Below are positions 7,215 to 15,231 of a DNA stretch of 64,000 nucleotides, piece after piece (positions within the stretch are counted from its first letter, which is position 1; every line of letters begins with the position of its first letter). The stretch is from Streptomyces sp. R21 (GTDB lineage Bacteria > Actinomycetota > Actinomycetes > Streptomycetales > Streptomycetaceae): assembly GCF_041051975.1 (NCBI RefSeq), contig NZ_CP163435.1, positions 372,001 to 436,000 on the forward strand. Reading direction: 5' to 3'. The notes beneath the pieces are model-generated. The model made no database searches, was not told where the DNA came from, and saw only the letters and a program-made list of their open reading frames with translations. Position numbers and translations under genes: made by a program.

Positions 7215-7523
7215 CTACCGCATCCCACCAAGGGCAGGGGACGTTGCAAGCGACGGAGCAAGAGAAGACGCAGGAGCTGCCGCAAGAGTTCTTGCGATCC
7301 AGTGTTTTCTGCACGTGCGGTGTGCTGAGCGGGCGTTGGCCGGGTCCGCAAGCTTGCCACCACGGCTGAGCGGCACGAGGTGGCCGAGAGTGAAAGAGAG
7401 CAAGTGGCGGCGGCCGCCGGCGTTGCCGGGGATGTTCTGGCCGCAGATCCAGCAGCACAGTCCGAAGACTTTCTGCCAGGCGACGAGACGACAGTAGGGG
7501 CGCCCGTCGCCTATGCCGATCAC
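7215..7523 (-). CDS. HNH-endonuclease-like small protein
   Basis: A 102-residue protein. GTG 7523 has AGGAGG eight bases upstream, which favours it over the GTG at 7532 that overlaps that ribosome site. It contains C-W-I-C-G-Q-N-I-P-G, then F-T-L-G-H-L-V-P-L-S-R-G-G, then P-A-N-A-R-S-A-H-R-T-C, the layout of small actinobacterial HNH proteins with a Zn-binding Cys pair. The usual Asp before the first His (D-H) is Gly here (G-H), so activity is doubtful. The C-terminal tail is Ala/Ser-rich. Confidence 0.68.
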   Translation of the reverse strand: MIGIGDGRPYCRLVAWQKVFGLCCWICGQNIPGNAGGRRHLLSFTLGHLVPLSRGGKLADPANARSAHRTCRKHWIARTLAAAPASSLAPSLATSPALGGMR

Positions 7524-7539
7524 GCGCGCCACCTCCTGA

Positions 7540-7803
7540 CTACGCCTTGGACACGGCCCACTCGCTGAGATCAGAGCCTTCAGGCCCGTACACGAGCCGC
7601 TCGGGCCTCTTGCCGCTGGGGACGGGGAAGGCGATGAGGCCGGCGGCGCAGCGTCCGGGCTTCACGGTCTTGTCCATGGGGAACTCGGGCTTGGGCATGT
7701 CGCCGCCGGTGGAGCCGGTGACCTCGATGCTCGTGCCGTCTTTGTAGGCGAGTGACCAGGGGATGATGAGGATCTTTGGAATCGGCCAGGGTCGCTCTTC
7801 CCT
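7540..7803 (-). pseudogene. C-terminal fragment of a DUF4352-like lipoprotein
   Basis: The minus-strand frame between stops reads I-L-I-I-P-W-S-L-A-Y-K-D-G-T, then M-D-K-T-V-K-P-G-R-C-A-A-G-L-I-A-F-P-V-P-S-G-K-R-P-E-R-L-V-Y and ends at TAG 7540. This resembles the last strand segments of secreted Streptomyces DUF4352-type proteins. No start codon, signal peptide or N-terminal half is present. Confidence 0.5.
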
Positions 7804-7859
7804 TCACATCGTTGGATCTTGAAATGAGTGGGGAGGCTGGGGAGCGAAGAGCATGTGTG

Positions 7860-7890
7860 AGGGCCCGGCGGCCGAAGGCCGCCGGGCCCT
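7860..7890. terminator. Hairpin terminator
   Basis: Perfect 14-bp GC-rich inverted repeat with a 3-base loop (gaa), about 50 bases downstream of the stop of the minus-strand zinc-finger gene at 7941. Confidence 0.7.
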
Positions 7891-7940
7891 GGTGATCGGT
7901 GAGGGTCAGACGGAGAGGTCACCGGGGTGCAGGGACGTGT

Positions 7941-8579
7941 TCACGGTGTCCGCCGCAGCGGAGTGATGTCGGGGACGCGGCTGCCGATCGAGGGACGGGC
8001 GGCTTCCGGGGTGGCCAGCAAGGCGACGATGGTGATCGGCTGGTCGCAGTGCGGGCAGTTGCGGGTCGCGGTGGGCTCCAACGGGTCCCGGACCCCCGAT
8101 TGTTGGCGGGGTGCCGGCCGGGCGGCAGGCAGTTCGCCCACCGGTCGTGCCGGTCGCGGGCTCGCGCCGAGGCGACGGGCCCGGTTGTCGTCCCGGGCTT
8201 GGCCCCGGCGCCGGTCGGCGTCCCTGCGGCAGGCGGGAGAGCAGTAGACCTGCCGGACGGTTTTGGGTGCCTCGAAGGCGTCGTTGCAGACTGGGCAGGC
8301 GCGTTTCTCCAGCGCGTGTTCGCTGGAACGGGCCTTGGTGCGGCAGTCACGCGAGCAGAAGACACGCTTCGGGCTGACGTCGGTCGTGAACTCGGTGCTG
8401 CAGACCGGGCAGGTCCGCTGGACGGGTACTCTCTGGCGGTTGGCTTCCCGGCAGGCGGGAGAGCAGTAGACCTGGCGGCTGGCGTGGTTGGTGACGGTGA
8501 AGTCCGTCTCGCGGAACGGGCAGCGTCGGGCCAAGTCCGAAGAAATCCCGGCGGTGTTGGGGTTGCTGTCACGAGACAC
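7941..8579 (-). CDS. Protein with tandem four-Cys zinc-binding repeats
   Basis: A 212-residue protein (GTG 8579). Three similar units follow each other in the first ~120 residues, each of the form C-P-x-C-x8-10-R-x-V-[YF]-C-S-x-x-C-R, suggesting three treble-clef or ribbon zinc-binding knuckles. A fourth C-P-H-C-D-Q-P pair lies near residue 175 after an Arg/Pro-rich linker. The first unit has lost its opening cysteines (C-P-F-R-E). Such proteins usually bind nucleic acid or partner proteins; no catalytic motif is seen. Its start overlaps the end of the IstB remnant by about 11 bases, so its original promoter may be lost. Confidence 0.65.
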   Translation of the reverse strand: MSRDSNPNTAGISSDLARRCPFRETDFTVTNHASRQVYCSPACREANRQRVPVQRTCPVCSTEFTTDVSPKRVFCSRDCRTKARSSEHALEKRACPVCNDAFEAPKTVRQVYCSPACRRDADRRRGQARDDNRARRLGASPRPARPVGELPAARPAPRQQSGVRDPLEPTATRNCPHCDQPITIVALLATPEAARPSIGSRVPDITPLRRTP

Positions 8580-8778
8580 GCGCGTTCACTCCCGCCCGCA
8601 AGGTATCGGCTGTGGTCTGGTGGCTGCGAAGCCGGTAGGAGGGGCCGTCGATGCCGGCGACCGCGGCCCGGTGCAGGAGCCGGTCGAGCATCGCGGCCGC
8701 GACCGTGGCATCCCCGAACGCCCCGGCCCAGTCAGCGATCCCGACGTTGGTCGTCAAGATCGTGGACGATTTCAGACG
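8569..8778 (-). pseudogene. istB: C-terminal fragment of an IS21-type IstB ATPase
   Basis: About 66 codons encode S-T-I-L-T-T-N-V-G-I-A-D-W, then F-G-D-x-T-V-A-A-A-M-L-D-R-L-L-H-R and G-P-S-Y-R-L-R. These are sensor and C-terminal motifs of IstB transposition helpers. The Walker A/B half is absent here; an N-terminal IstB half lies at 35145-35585. Confidence 0.72.
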
Positions 8779-9059
8779 AGGTACGCGTGGTCGACTGGGC
8801 ATGGGCCTCCAGCGGCGCCGCCTGGATCGACCCCGCCCTGTGGGTCATCTGGCTCATCGCTTCCGGCCACGCCGTGGAACAAGCCGAAGCCCTGGCACGT
8901 CAACACCCAGCCTGGAGCCACGCCCCCGTGCACGGCATCAACGCCTTCGCCCGCGCACAGCAACGACTTTGGGAGTCGATCGCCAGGGCCGACGAGTCCG
9001 ACGAGTGGACCCACACGATGCACGACACCGCAGCAGTCTGGGCGGCCCACCGATCGTGA
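8778..9059 (+). pseudogene. C-terminal fragment of a phosphotransferase (APH-like)
   Basis: The + strand frame opens directly from antisense IstB sequence and reads V-V-D-W-A-W-A-S-S-G-A-A-W-I-D-P-A-L, the metal-binding Asp region and following helix of aminoglycoside-phosphotransferase-like kinases, then about 75 residues of C-terminal lobe to TGA 9057. The kinase N-lobe and the H-x-D-x-x-x-x-N catalytic loop are missing. Confidence 0.6.
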
Positions 9060-9268
9060 TCCCCTCGCGGGCAGGTTCCGGGAGTGGTGAAGGCCCGCTA
9101 CCTGGTCACTCTGCCCTGGAATCCGTGCGCGGCTTCCAAGTCCGCCCAACCGTTGAGCCGTCGACCAGTGAACTCGGCAACTTCACCCGCACCCACGCCG
9201 ACCACATCCACGGCCGTCTTGCGAACGGCCGCCTTGCCGTCGACAGGATCAGGTCGTTGATTCCCTAC

Positions 9269-9850
9269 TTACGAGTTGGTGCGGTCGAGGAAGCCGAGCA
9301 CCCGATGGTTGACCTGCATCGCAGCCTGTTCGTCGTAGGACCGCAGGCTGCTGTCGGTGAACAGGTGCCTGTCGCCGGGGTAGAGGAACAGCTCGGCATC
9401 CGTCACCGTCTCGACGACCGCGCGGGCGGCGTCCGCATCACCCTCCCCGGCGAAGAACGGATCTGCGTCCATGCCGTGGATCTGAACTGGGACGTCTTGG
9501 GGCCAGGCGGCGCCGAACTCCGAGACTGGGACGCACGCCTCGAGCAACAGTGCACCCTTTGCTCCGGGGCGAGTCTGGGCCAGCTTCTGCGCCGGCAGGA
9601 CGCCGAGCGAGAAGCCAACATAGATGAGCTCCGCAGACATCCCCTCGGCGGCGGCGGCTCCGCGCGCGATGATCGTGTCGAACCCGACGCTCTCGGCATA
9701 GGCGGCGCCCTCCTCGAGGCTGTCGAATACCTGCCCTTCGTACAGATCTGGAGCGTGGACGGTGTGTCCGGCCCGTCGCAACTGCTCGGCGAAACTGCGA
9801 ACGCCGGCGGTCAGCCCGTGTCCATGGTGGAAGACCAGCACCTCAGCCAT
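9269..9850 (-). CDS. Dienelactone hydrolase family protein
   Basis: A 193-residue alpha/beta hydrolase. ATG 9850 has GAGGGGAGC upstream, which favours it over the longer ORF start. The nucleophile elbow is G-F-S-L-G (Ser, where classic dienelactone hydrolases have Cys). The late G-D-x-H is present in P-G-D-R-H-L-F, and an acidic residue in G-M-D-A-D-P-F-F is suitably placed. Length and early H-H-G-H-G-L-T-A-G fit small cytosolic DLH-like enzymes. Substrate unknown. It stands alone among remnants. Confidence 0.82.
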   Translation of the reverse strand: MAEVLVFHHGHGLTAGVRSFAEQLRRAGHTVHAPDLYEGQVFDSLEEGAAYAESVGFDTIIARGAAAAEGMSAELIYVGFSLGVLPAQKLAQTRPGAKGALLLEACVPVSEFGAAWPQDVPVQIHGMDADPFFAGEGDADAARAVVETVTDAELFLYPGDRHLFTDSSLRSYDEQAAMQVNHRVLGFLDRTNS

Positions 9851-9939
9851 GTTGCTCCCCTCGTACTGCGGTGCCCGGTGGCGCCGCGGCACGAGTATGG
9901 ACCGCTGCACTGACATCCACGGGCCTCGGCCGGACAGAA

Positions 9940-10215
9940 CCAGGCCGGTGGTTCCTGTTCGGTGAGGCGGACTTCGAGGACGTCGACTCGCTGGTCTCGA
10001 AGCGCAGATTCGAGCGGGCGGCCTTCAGCCGCTCGTCGAGAGTGCAGTTGTCGGTGGTGAGCTGGAGGACGCGTTGCTTGAATGTGGTGTTCTCGGTGGC
10101 GATCCGTTGGATGGCTTCCCCGGTCCATTCGACCTGCGAGTCGCGGATCTGGCCCAAGAGTTCACGATGCGGGTCCGCTGGGTGAGGATCTCGGCCTGGG
10201 CGGCTTCAACGAGGC
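9940..10215 (-). pseudogene. DUF6262-like coiled-coil transposition-accessory remnant
   Basis: Joining three minus-strand frames gives L-V-E-A-A-Q-A-E-I-L-T-Q-R-T-R-I, then E-W-T-G-E-A-I-Q-R-I-x-T-E-N-T-T-x-K-Q-R-V, then D-N-x-T-L-D-E-R-L-K-A-A-R-S-N-L-R-F and V-D-V-L-E-V-R-L. This is the leucine-rich coiled coil of small proteins that accompany Tn554-like recombinases. Frameshifts lie near 10160 and 10000. A recombinase remnant of a compatible type is at 55624. Confidence 0.5.
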
Positions 10216-10427
10216 AGAGCTGACAAGTGGCACCGTTGCCTGTCGCCTCAGGCGCAACGACAGTCTTCCCTTGGTGACCGTGCTGCTATTTCAAGATCCG
10301 CAACGGCTGTCGAACCCGGCAGACAAACGCTGTCGCCTGAAGTGAACGAAGCCACAAGCCCCACCACCCACCGCCAGCACAGCCAGGCCCCCATCGGCTG
10401 GGCAGCGGAGGACGGACTGGAGACCTC

Positions 10428-11033
10428 ATGAACTTCGCCACCTGGCCCCCACTGCTCGTTGTCGACGTCGAGGGCAATGGGACCACGCCGCCCGACCTGG
10501 TCGAGGTCGCCGCCCTGCCGGTCCGGGACGGCCACCCCGACAAGAGCACCGCCGGGGCGTGGCTGACACGGCCGGAACGTCCCCTCACGCCCTTCGCCAC
10601 CAAGGTGCACGGCCTGACGCACGCCGACCTGGCGGACAAGCCCTCATGGCCGGAGATCGCCGACCAGGTACACGGCTTCCTCGGCACGGCGTGGATCTGC
10701 GCCCACAACGCGCACACCGACTACAGGGTGCTCAAGGCGCACCTGCCGACGTGGGAACCGGCCGGCGTCCTCGACACGCTTCGGCTCGCCAGGGCCACGC
10801 TCCCCCACCTCCCCGGCTACAGCCTCGACGCCCTCATCGACACCCTGAAGCCGGATCTGGGCGAGGCCCCCGCCGCTCCACGGCACCGGGCCACGTTCGA
10901 CGCGTTCGCAACGGCGCAGCTCCTCATCGCCATGGCCAGCCGCTACGCCACCTGGGACGAACTCGTTGCTGCGGCCGTGCCGCCCGGCCTGCCCGGCGCC
11001 CCCGAACCAGAAAAGGACCCCACCCTGTGGTGA
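10428..11033 (+). CDS. DnaQ-like 3'-5' exonuclease
   Basis: A 201-residue protein of the DEDDh exonuclease superfamily starting at ATG 10428 with GGAG upstream. Visible motifs: V-V-D-V-E-G-N-G (Asp/Glu of motif I), A-H-N-A-H-T-D-Y (motif II Asp), and H-R-A-T-F-D-A (motif III His and Asp). A V-H-G-L-T segment typical of polymerase-III-epsilon-like nucleases is at about residue 60. It may act on DNA or RNA ends. The stop overlaps the GTG start of the P-loop gene (GTGA), so the two are coupled. Confidence 0.85.
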   Translation: MNFATWPPLLVVDVEGNGTTPPDLVEVAALPVRDGHPDKSTAGAWLTRPERPLTPFATKVHGLTHADLADKPSWPEIADQVHGFLGTAWICAHNAHTDYRVLKAHLPTWEPAGVLDTLRLARATLPHLPGYSLDALIDTLKPDLGEAPAAPRHRATFDAFATAQLLIAMASRYATWDELVAAAVPPGLPGAPEPEKDPTLW

Positions 11034-11881
11034 CCCAGATGACGCCTATCCGTATCGGGGTGCTCGGCACCCACTCCACCGGCAAGACGACCCTGCTGAA
11101 GCGGATCGAGAGGGAACTGCGCGGCCACGGGCTGGTCGTGGCCCGCACCGGCCGCCTCGCCAAGCGGGCCGCCGAGATCGGCCTGCCGAAGATGCACCGC
11201 CATACCGTGGCTACCACTGAGTGGATCATCACGCAGGGCATCGCTGACGAGATCGCCGCCGCAGCCCGGGGCGCCCACGTCGTCCTCGTCGACCGTGCCT
11301 CCTTCGACGCCATCGCCCACCTCCGGGCGGCGCTCGAGTTCCGGGGCGAGACTGTGCACCGGATGGAGATGGAGCGGCTGCGGGGCCTCGCCGCCACACA
11401 GGCGCCGAAGTACGACCTGCTCCTCGCCACCGTCCTGGACCCGACCGTGCCGGTCGACACCGGCCATGACTACGACGCCCGTTACCGCCTCCTCGTCGAC
11501 GACCACGTCCACAGGCTCCTGGCCGAGGACGTCATCCCGCACCGCCCCGTCACCAGCGACGCCCTCAGCCAGGCAGCAGCCGACCCACGAGCAAGATCAA
11601 GGTCTATGGCTGGAGGTCGCGCTGGTACCAGGTGCCTGACTTGCCGCCGAGATCGGCCGGGGTGGCAGGGCCAACCGGGACGAACCCGGCCTTGGTCAAG
11701 ACTTTCTGGGACGCGGCGTTGCCGTGGGAGGTGGCCGCCCGCAGTGTGCGCAGGCCGTGCATCGCTGTCGCCATCCGGCACAGCTCCCGGACGGTCGTGG
11801 TCGCCACGCCGCGGCCGGCGACCTGCTCTGCGACCCGGTAGCCGAGTCTGGCAGTGCCGTCCTCCAAGTCGTACAGGTTGA
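11030..11881 (+). CDS. P-loop AAA-type ATPase/kinase, C-terminus running into antisense GNAT
   Basis: Walker A is G-T-H-S-T-G-K-T-T near residue 14 and a Walker-B-like V-V-L-V-D-R-A lies near residue 85. This resembles small nucleotide- or NadR-like kinase/ATPases of Streptomyces. GTG 11030 overlaps the exonuclease stop; ATG 11039 is an alternative. Recognisable sequence ends near 11575 (P-V-T-S-D-A-L-S-Q-A-A-A). The remaining ~100 codons are simply the antisense of the convergent GNAT gene, rich in Arg/Pro. The native C-terminus was therefore probably lost by a frameshift or rearrangement near 11580. The coupling to an exonuclease suggests a nucleic-acid-related pair. Confidence 0.7.
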   Translation: MTQMTPIRIGVLGTHSTGKTTLLKRIERELRGHGLVVARTGRLAKRAAEIGLPKMHRHTVATTEWIITQGIADEIAAAARGAHVVLVDRASFDAIAHLRAALEFRGETVHRMEMERLRGLAATQAPKYDLLLATVLDPTVPVDTGHDYDARYRLLVDDHVHRLLAEDVIPHRPVTSDALSQAAADPRARSRSMAGGRAGTRCLTCRRDRPGWQGQPGRTRPWSRLSGTRRCRGRWPPAVCAGRASLSPSGTAPGRSWSPRRGRRPALRPGSRVWQCRPPSRTG

Positions 11882-12098
11882 ACCTGCCGAGTACCGAGCT
11901 GTCCTCGGCGACGAGCACGTAGAAGGCGCAGATGCCGGCCTCGTGCTCGGCCAGCGAGGCCTTGAACCGGTCGGTGAACTGGTCGAAGAAGTCGTCGCCA
12001 CGGTCGGAGACCGAGGCAGCGAAGTAGGTGCGGTTCGCCAGCTCGAAGGCCAGGACCGCCGGGGCGTGGTCGGCATGCAGCCGCTTCAGCTCGGGCAT
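11604..12098 (-). CDS. GNAT-family N-acetyltransferase
   Basis: A 164-residue GNAT enzyme. The acetyl-CoA site reads R-x-x-G-x-G-V-A as V-A-G-R-G-V-A-T-T-T, followed by a C-terminal A-S-x-K-V-L-x-K-A-G-F. The R-F-N-L-Y-D-L, L-G-Y-R-V-A order fits RimJ/RimL-like acetyltransferases. The ribosome site is weak. It overlaps convergently with the P-loop ORF. Substrate (protein N-terminus, small amine or antibiotic) is not evident. Confidence 0.85.
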   Translation of the reverse strand: MPELKRLHADHAPAVLAFELANRTYFAASVSDRGDDFFDQFTDRFKASLAEHEAGICAFYVLVAEDSSVLGRFNLYDLEDGTARLGYRVAEQVAGRGVATTTVRELCRMATAMHGLRTLRAATSHGNAASQKVLTKAGFVPVGPATPADLGGKSGTWYQRDLQP

Positions 12099-12291
12099 CG
12101 CCCGACTCTACCCAGATCGTGCGCTGAGGCCACCTGACATCCTCTCAGCGCAACACCCGGAACGGGGCGGGCTCAGCAGCCATTTCCCGTGCACGCAGGG
12201 GTCAACCTGTCTCACATGCAGGCACCGCCAACAATCCGGGTGCTTCGCCTCATCCCTGAAGCCGCCCGTGATACCGGTTATCGGATTCTGG

Positions 12292-13677
12292 TCAGCGCGG
12301 AATGTCGTCGAGATCGTCGAAGGGCGGCGGAGTGCGGGAGGAGGCCATGAAGGGTACGAGGCGGGTAAACCACCGGCGGGTGCGCGGCACTTGGGCCGGG
12401 GGACCGTCGAGTCCAGTGCGGTGGAGAACGCGCGCATACGCCACCAGGAAGGAGCCGACTTCGTCAGCGTCCGCTCCCAGGGCGGAAACGAGGCGCTTGA
12501 GGTAGATCCAGTCGGTGGGCAGTGATGTCCCGGCCAGCCAGGACGTGACGGCCCGTTCGGCAAAGGACACACCGGTGTCTTCGTTCGGCTCGGGGAAGAC
12601 CGCTTCCACAAGGCGTTCGGCCGGCCACTGTTCCTGGCCCGCGCGGGCATGCAGGTCGCGTAACTGCCTGGCCAGCTCCCGCGTGGCGGCTGCTTCATCC
12701 ACGGGTACCAGGTCATCGGCCGTAGCGCCGATGCCCCGGCCGAACACGCGCGTAGCAGGCATGTTGCCGGGTGTATTGCTGCTGGTCGCAGAGTTGTTCA
12801 GATTGTCCACGCGCTCCAGCCGGACGTGCCCGGTGTCCGGGCGGTCGGCGGGATGCCCGTGCAGCAACGGTCCGGGCTCCCTGGCAGTAGCCGTCGTGTC
12901 GGGGTTCAGCCGTTCCCGCAGGGCGCCCAGGTCGCGTTCCTGTTCGTCCAGTTGCTCGCGGGTGATCTGCAAGGCGTCCACGATCTGATCAAGAGAGGGG
13001 AAGGGCAGCGCGTGGGCGTCGGTCGAAACACCGAGATACGGGGCACCAGGGTCGTTGGCGGGTTCGATCTGCTGGCGCAGGCGGATCTGTTCCTGGGTGA
13101 CCTGCGCCTCTGCCGCAAGGCGGAGCACGTACGCCTCGTCCCTGGACCGGCGCGCCCGCTCCAGCTGCGCACCGGCCTGGCGCCGGTACTCCTGCGAAAG
13201 TGCGAGTTCCTGCTGCAGTTCGGCCTGTGCGTCCTGCCGGGCCCGGTCCCGCTCTGCTTCCAAGGTGCCGCACCGTTTCTCCAGTACGGAGACCATCTCC
13301 TCCAGTTGCTGGCAGCGCTGCTCGGAGACAGCCAGCTTCTGCATCGCCTCGATCTGCCGCAGGCGTGCGTCGTCGAGCCGCAAGAACGCCTCGGCTGCCG
13401 GATCCTGTGCGCGGGCGCGCACCTCCAGGACTGTGGTGTGCGCGCCTGCGTTGTCGGGGCGGCGGGCGGCCTCCTGCGCCTGCCTCAGCAGGTGAAGCCC
13501 TTCTTCCAGCAGCTGTTCCCGCCGCACCGGTTCCGGTATGTACCGGGCAACCACCTCACGCAGCAATGCCGCGGGAATGAGGGAGCTGCCGCACCGGTAC
13601 TGGCTCCACAGCGCCTTGCTCGCGGGGAAATCCCTCTCCAGCTGGCGGACCGTCACCTCGCTGGTGAGGCTGCGCAA
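12292..13677 (-). CDS. Long coiled-coil regulator-like protein, start uncertain
   Basis: About 461 residues from TTG 13677. Residues 1-45 contain a helix-turn-helix-like block (V-R-Q-L-E-R-D-F-P-A-S-K-A-L-W-S-Q-Y-R-C-G). Residues ~95-260 are a long Glu/Arg/Gln-rich coiled coil. A Pro/Asp-rich linker and a C-terminal helical domain (V-T-S-W-L-A-G-T-S-L-P-T-D-W) follow. Such proteins occur widely in Streptomyces and are probably regulatory or scaffolding. The frame stays open upstream to 13744 and reads R-T-R-Q-A-D-V-L-A-V-W-L, which looks like true coding sequence but has no ATG/GTG. The native start may have been removed by an insertion or deletion around 13720-13745. Confidence 0.62.
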   Translation of the reverse strand: MRSLTSEVTVRQLERDFPASKALWSQYRCGSSLIPAALLREVVARYIPEPVRREQLLEEGLHLLRQAQEAARRPDNAGAHTTVLEVRARAQDPAAEAFLRLDDARLRQIEAMQKLAVSEQRCQQLEEMVSVLEKRCGTLEAERDRARQDAQAELQQELALSQEYRRQAGAQLERARRSRDEAYVLRLAAEAQVTQEQIRLRQQIEPANDPGAPYLGVSTDAHALPFPSLDQIVDALQITREQLDEQERDLGALRERLNPDTTATAREPGPLLHGHPADRPDTGHVRLERVDNLNNSATSSNTPGNMPATRVFGRGIGATADDLVPVDEAAATRELARQLRDLHARAGQEQWPAERLVEAVFPEPNEDTGVSFAERAVTSWLAGTSLPTDWIYLKRLVSALGADADEVGSFLVAYARVLHRTGLDGPPAQVPRTRRWFTRLVPFMASSRTPPPFDDLDDIPR

Positions 13678-13767
13678 CCAGACGGCAAGGACGTCCGCCT
13701 GGCGTGTTCGTCCGCGTAACGGGCTTAGGCCGTGTCCGGCGGATCATGTGGCCGTGATGGCACCAAG

Positions 13768-14409
13768 TTAGTTCTCGCGGGCCGGACTGCGCCCGGTTGC
13801 GAGGCGTTTCTGCCCCTCGGGCATGGGCAGGACCGCCAGTGCGGTGTCTGCAATGTTCCGCAGCGTCTCCGGGTCCAGGCCGGCCTTGCCTACCGCCTCG
13901 ATACCGCGGACCACCGTCAACAGCAGTGCCGCCAACCGCTCCGGATCCGCAGCGCTATCGATGTCGCCGTGGCGCTGGGCGGCGCTGATCTCCGTCCGCA
14001 GCAGGGTCAGCAGTGCCGTCATGGTCTCGGCCGACCGTCCGGCGACCGTCGGATCGTGCTGGGCCAGTTCCGCCGCGCCCTTGGCCAACAGGCACCCGCG
14101 GCGCTCGGCGTCGGAGGCGGTGTTCTCCGCCATTAGGTGCACGTATCCCGACAGCCGGGCCAAGGCCTCTGCGTCCGGGCCACCTGCCAGCCGCCCTTCG
14201 GCCACCTCAACGACTGCGGTGCACCAGTCGCCAAACACGCGGTGGAACAGCTTGCCCTTGTCGCCGAATGCGCCGTACAGGCTGCCCTTGCCCAGGCCGG
14301 TCGCCTGGGCGATGTCGTCCATCCGGGTTCCTGCATAGCCGGTCGCCCAGAACTGTTCCCGGGCCCGCTCCAGGACTTGGCGTTCGTCGAATGCGCGTGG
14401 TCTCGGCAT
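13768..14409 (-). CDS. TetR/AcrR-family repressor
   Basis: A 213-residue repressor with the N-terminal TetR helix-turn-helix: F-W-A-T-G-Y-A-G-T-R-M-D-D-I-A, then G-L-G-K-G-S-L-Y-G-A-F-G-D-K. The C-terminal ligand domain resembles TetR_C subfamilies with a C-L-L-x-K-G-A-A-E-L block, where Cys104 may be a sensing residue. It is divergent from the SDR at 14494, and a 10-bp inverted repeat lies between them. Likely represses itself and the SDR. Confidence 0.9.
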   Translation of the reverse strand: MPRPRAFDERQVLERAREQFWATGYAGTRMDDIAQATGLGKGSLYGAFGDKGKLFHRVFGDWCTAVVEVAEGRLAGGPDAEALARLSGYVHLMAENTASDAERRGCLLAKGAAELAQHDPTVAGRSAETMTALLTLLRTEISAAQRHGDIDSAADPERLAALLLTVVRGIEAVGKAGLDPETLRNIADTALAVLPMPEGQKRLATGRSPAREN

Positions 14410-14435
14410 GGTTTCAGCCTAACCATTCTTGACTC

Positions 14436-14468
14436 GATCGTCCATTACTGACTACGTTATGGACGATC
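14436..14468. promoter_or_regulatory. TetR operator candidate
   Basis: Perfect 10-bp inverted repeat (gatcgtccat / atggacgatc) with a 13-base spacer, between the divergent TetR (start 14409) and SDR (start 14494) genes. Position and symmetry fit an operator controlling both. Confidence 0.65.
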
Positions 14469-14493
14469 CATTCCATAACTGAAGGGGTTCGAC

Positions 14494-15231
14494 ATGCCAG
14501 GCGTGCTGCAGGAGAAGGTGGCTGTGATCACCGGAGGGACCAGCGGGATCGGGCTGGCCATCGCCCATTGCTTCGTCCGGGAGGGCGCACGGGTCTTCGT
14601 GACCGGCCGGGACATCGACCGCCTCGAAGCGGCAGTCAAGGAGATTGGTCCTGCGGCCACCGGCGTACGATCCGACGTCTCGGTCCTGGCCGACCTGGAC
14701 GCGCTCTACGCGCGAGTCCGCGAGGAGGCCGGACGCATCGACGTGCTGGTGGCCAACGCGGGAATCGTCGCGGACGCCGCGCTCGGCGCCCACACCGAGG
14801 CGAACGTCGACCTGACGCTCGCCGTCAACGTCAAGGGCCCACTATTCACCGTCCAGAAGGCGCTTCCGCTGCTGGCGGAGAACGCCTCCATCCTGGTCAT
14901 CGGCTCAAGCAACAGCGTGCGCCCCAATGAGCACCTCGAGGTCTACAGCGCCTCGAAGGCAGCCTTGAGCAACCTCGTGCACAACTGGGCCCGGCAATCG
15001 CGAGAGCGTCGATTCCGGGTCAACGTCCTCAGCCCGGGACCCACGCGGACGCCTGCCCTGCTGCGCGCCGCGGGGCCGGACGTCGACCGGTTCGCCGAGG
15101 CCGTCGTGCCACTGGGGCGGCTGGCCGACGCCGAGGAAATCGCCGAGGCCGCCCTCTTCCTGGCTTCGGACGCCTCGTCGTTCGTCACCGGCGCCGAACT
15201 CTTCGCCGACGGCGGCTACACCCGGGCCTGA
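14494..15231 (+). CDS. Short-chain dehydrogenase/reductase
   Basis: A 245-residue classical SDR. The cofactor motif is T-G-G-T-S-G-I-G (residues 11-18), the N-A-G-I motif follows near residue 88, and the catalytic Ser...Y-S-A-S-K is present around residues 137-154. The acidic/basic pattern after beta-2 (T-G-R-D) suggests NADP(H). It ends with the usual D-G-G-Y. ATG 14494 follows GAAGGGG. Divergent TetR control is likely. Many such TetR-SDR pairs handle quinones or xenobiotic carbonyls; the substrate is unknown. Confidence 0.92.
   Translation: MPGVLQEKVAVITGGTSGIGLAIAHCFVREGARVFVTGRDIDRLEAAVKEIGPAATGVRSDVSVLADLDALYARVREEAGRIDVLVANAGIVADAALGAHTEANVDLTLAVNVKGPLFTVQKALPLLAENASILVIGSSNSVRPNEHLEVYSASKAALSNLVHNWARQSRERRFRVNVLSPGPTRTPALLRAAGPDVDRFAEAVVPLGRLADAEEIAEAALFLASDASSFVTGAELFADGGYTRA

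Noticed and set aside
9200..9232. Small hairpin cggccgt...acggccg downstream of the 9269 hydrolase
   Set aside because: Arms are only 7 bp and such stems are common by chance at this GC content; not strong enough to call a terminator.
13727..13750. IS terminal repeat ggccgtgtccggcggatcat
   Set aside because: It resembles a known-looking IS end, but no partner inverted repeat or target duplication could be located, so it is not listed as a feature.
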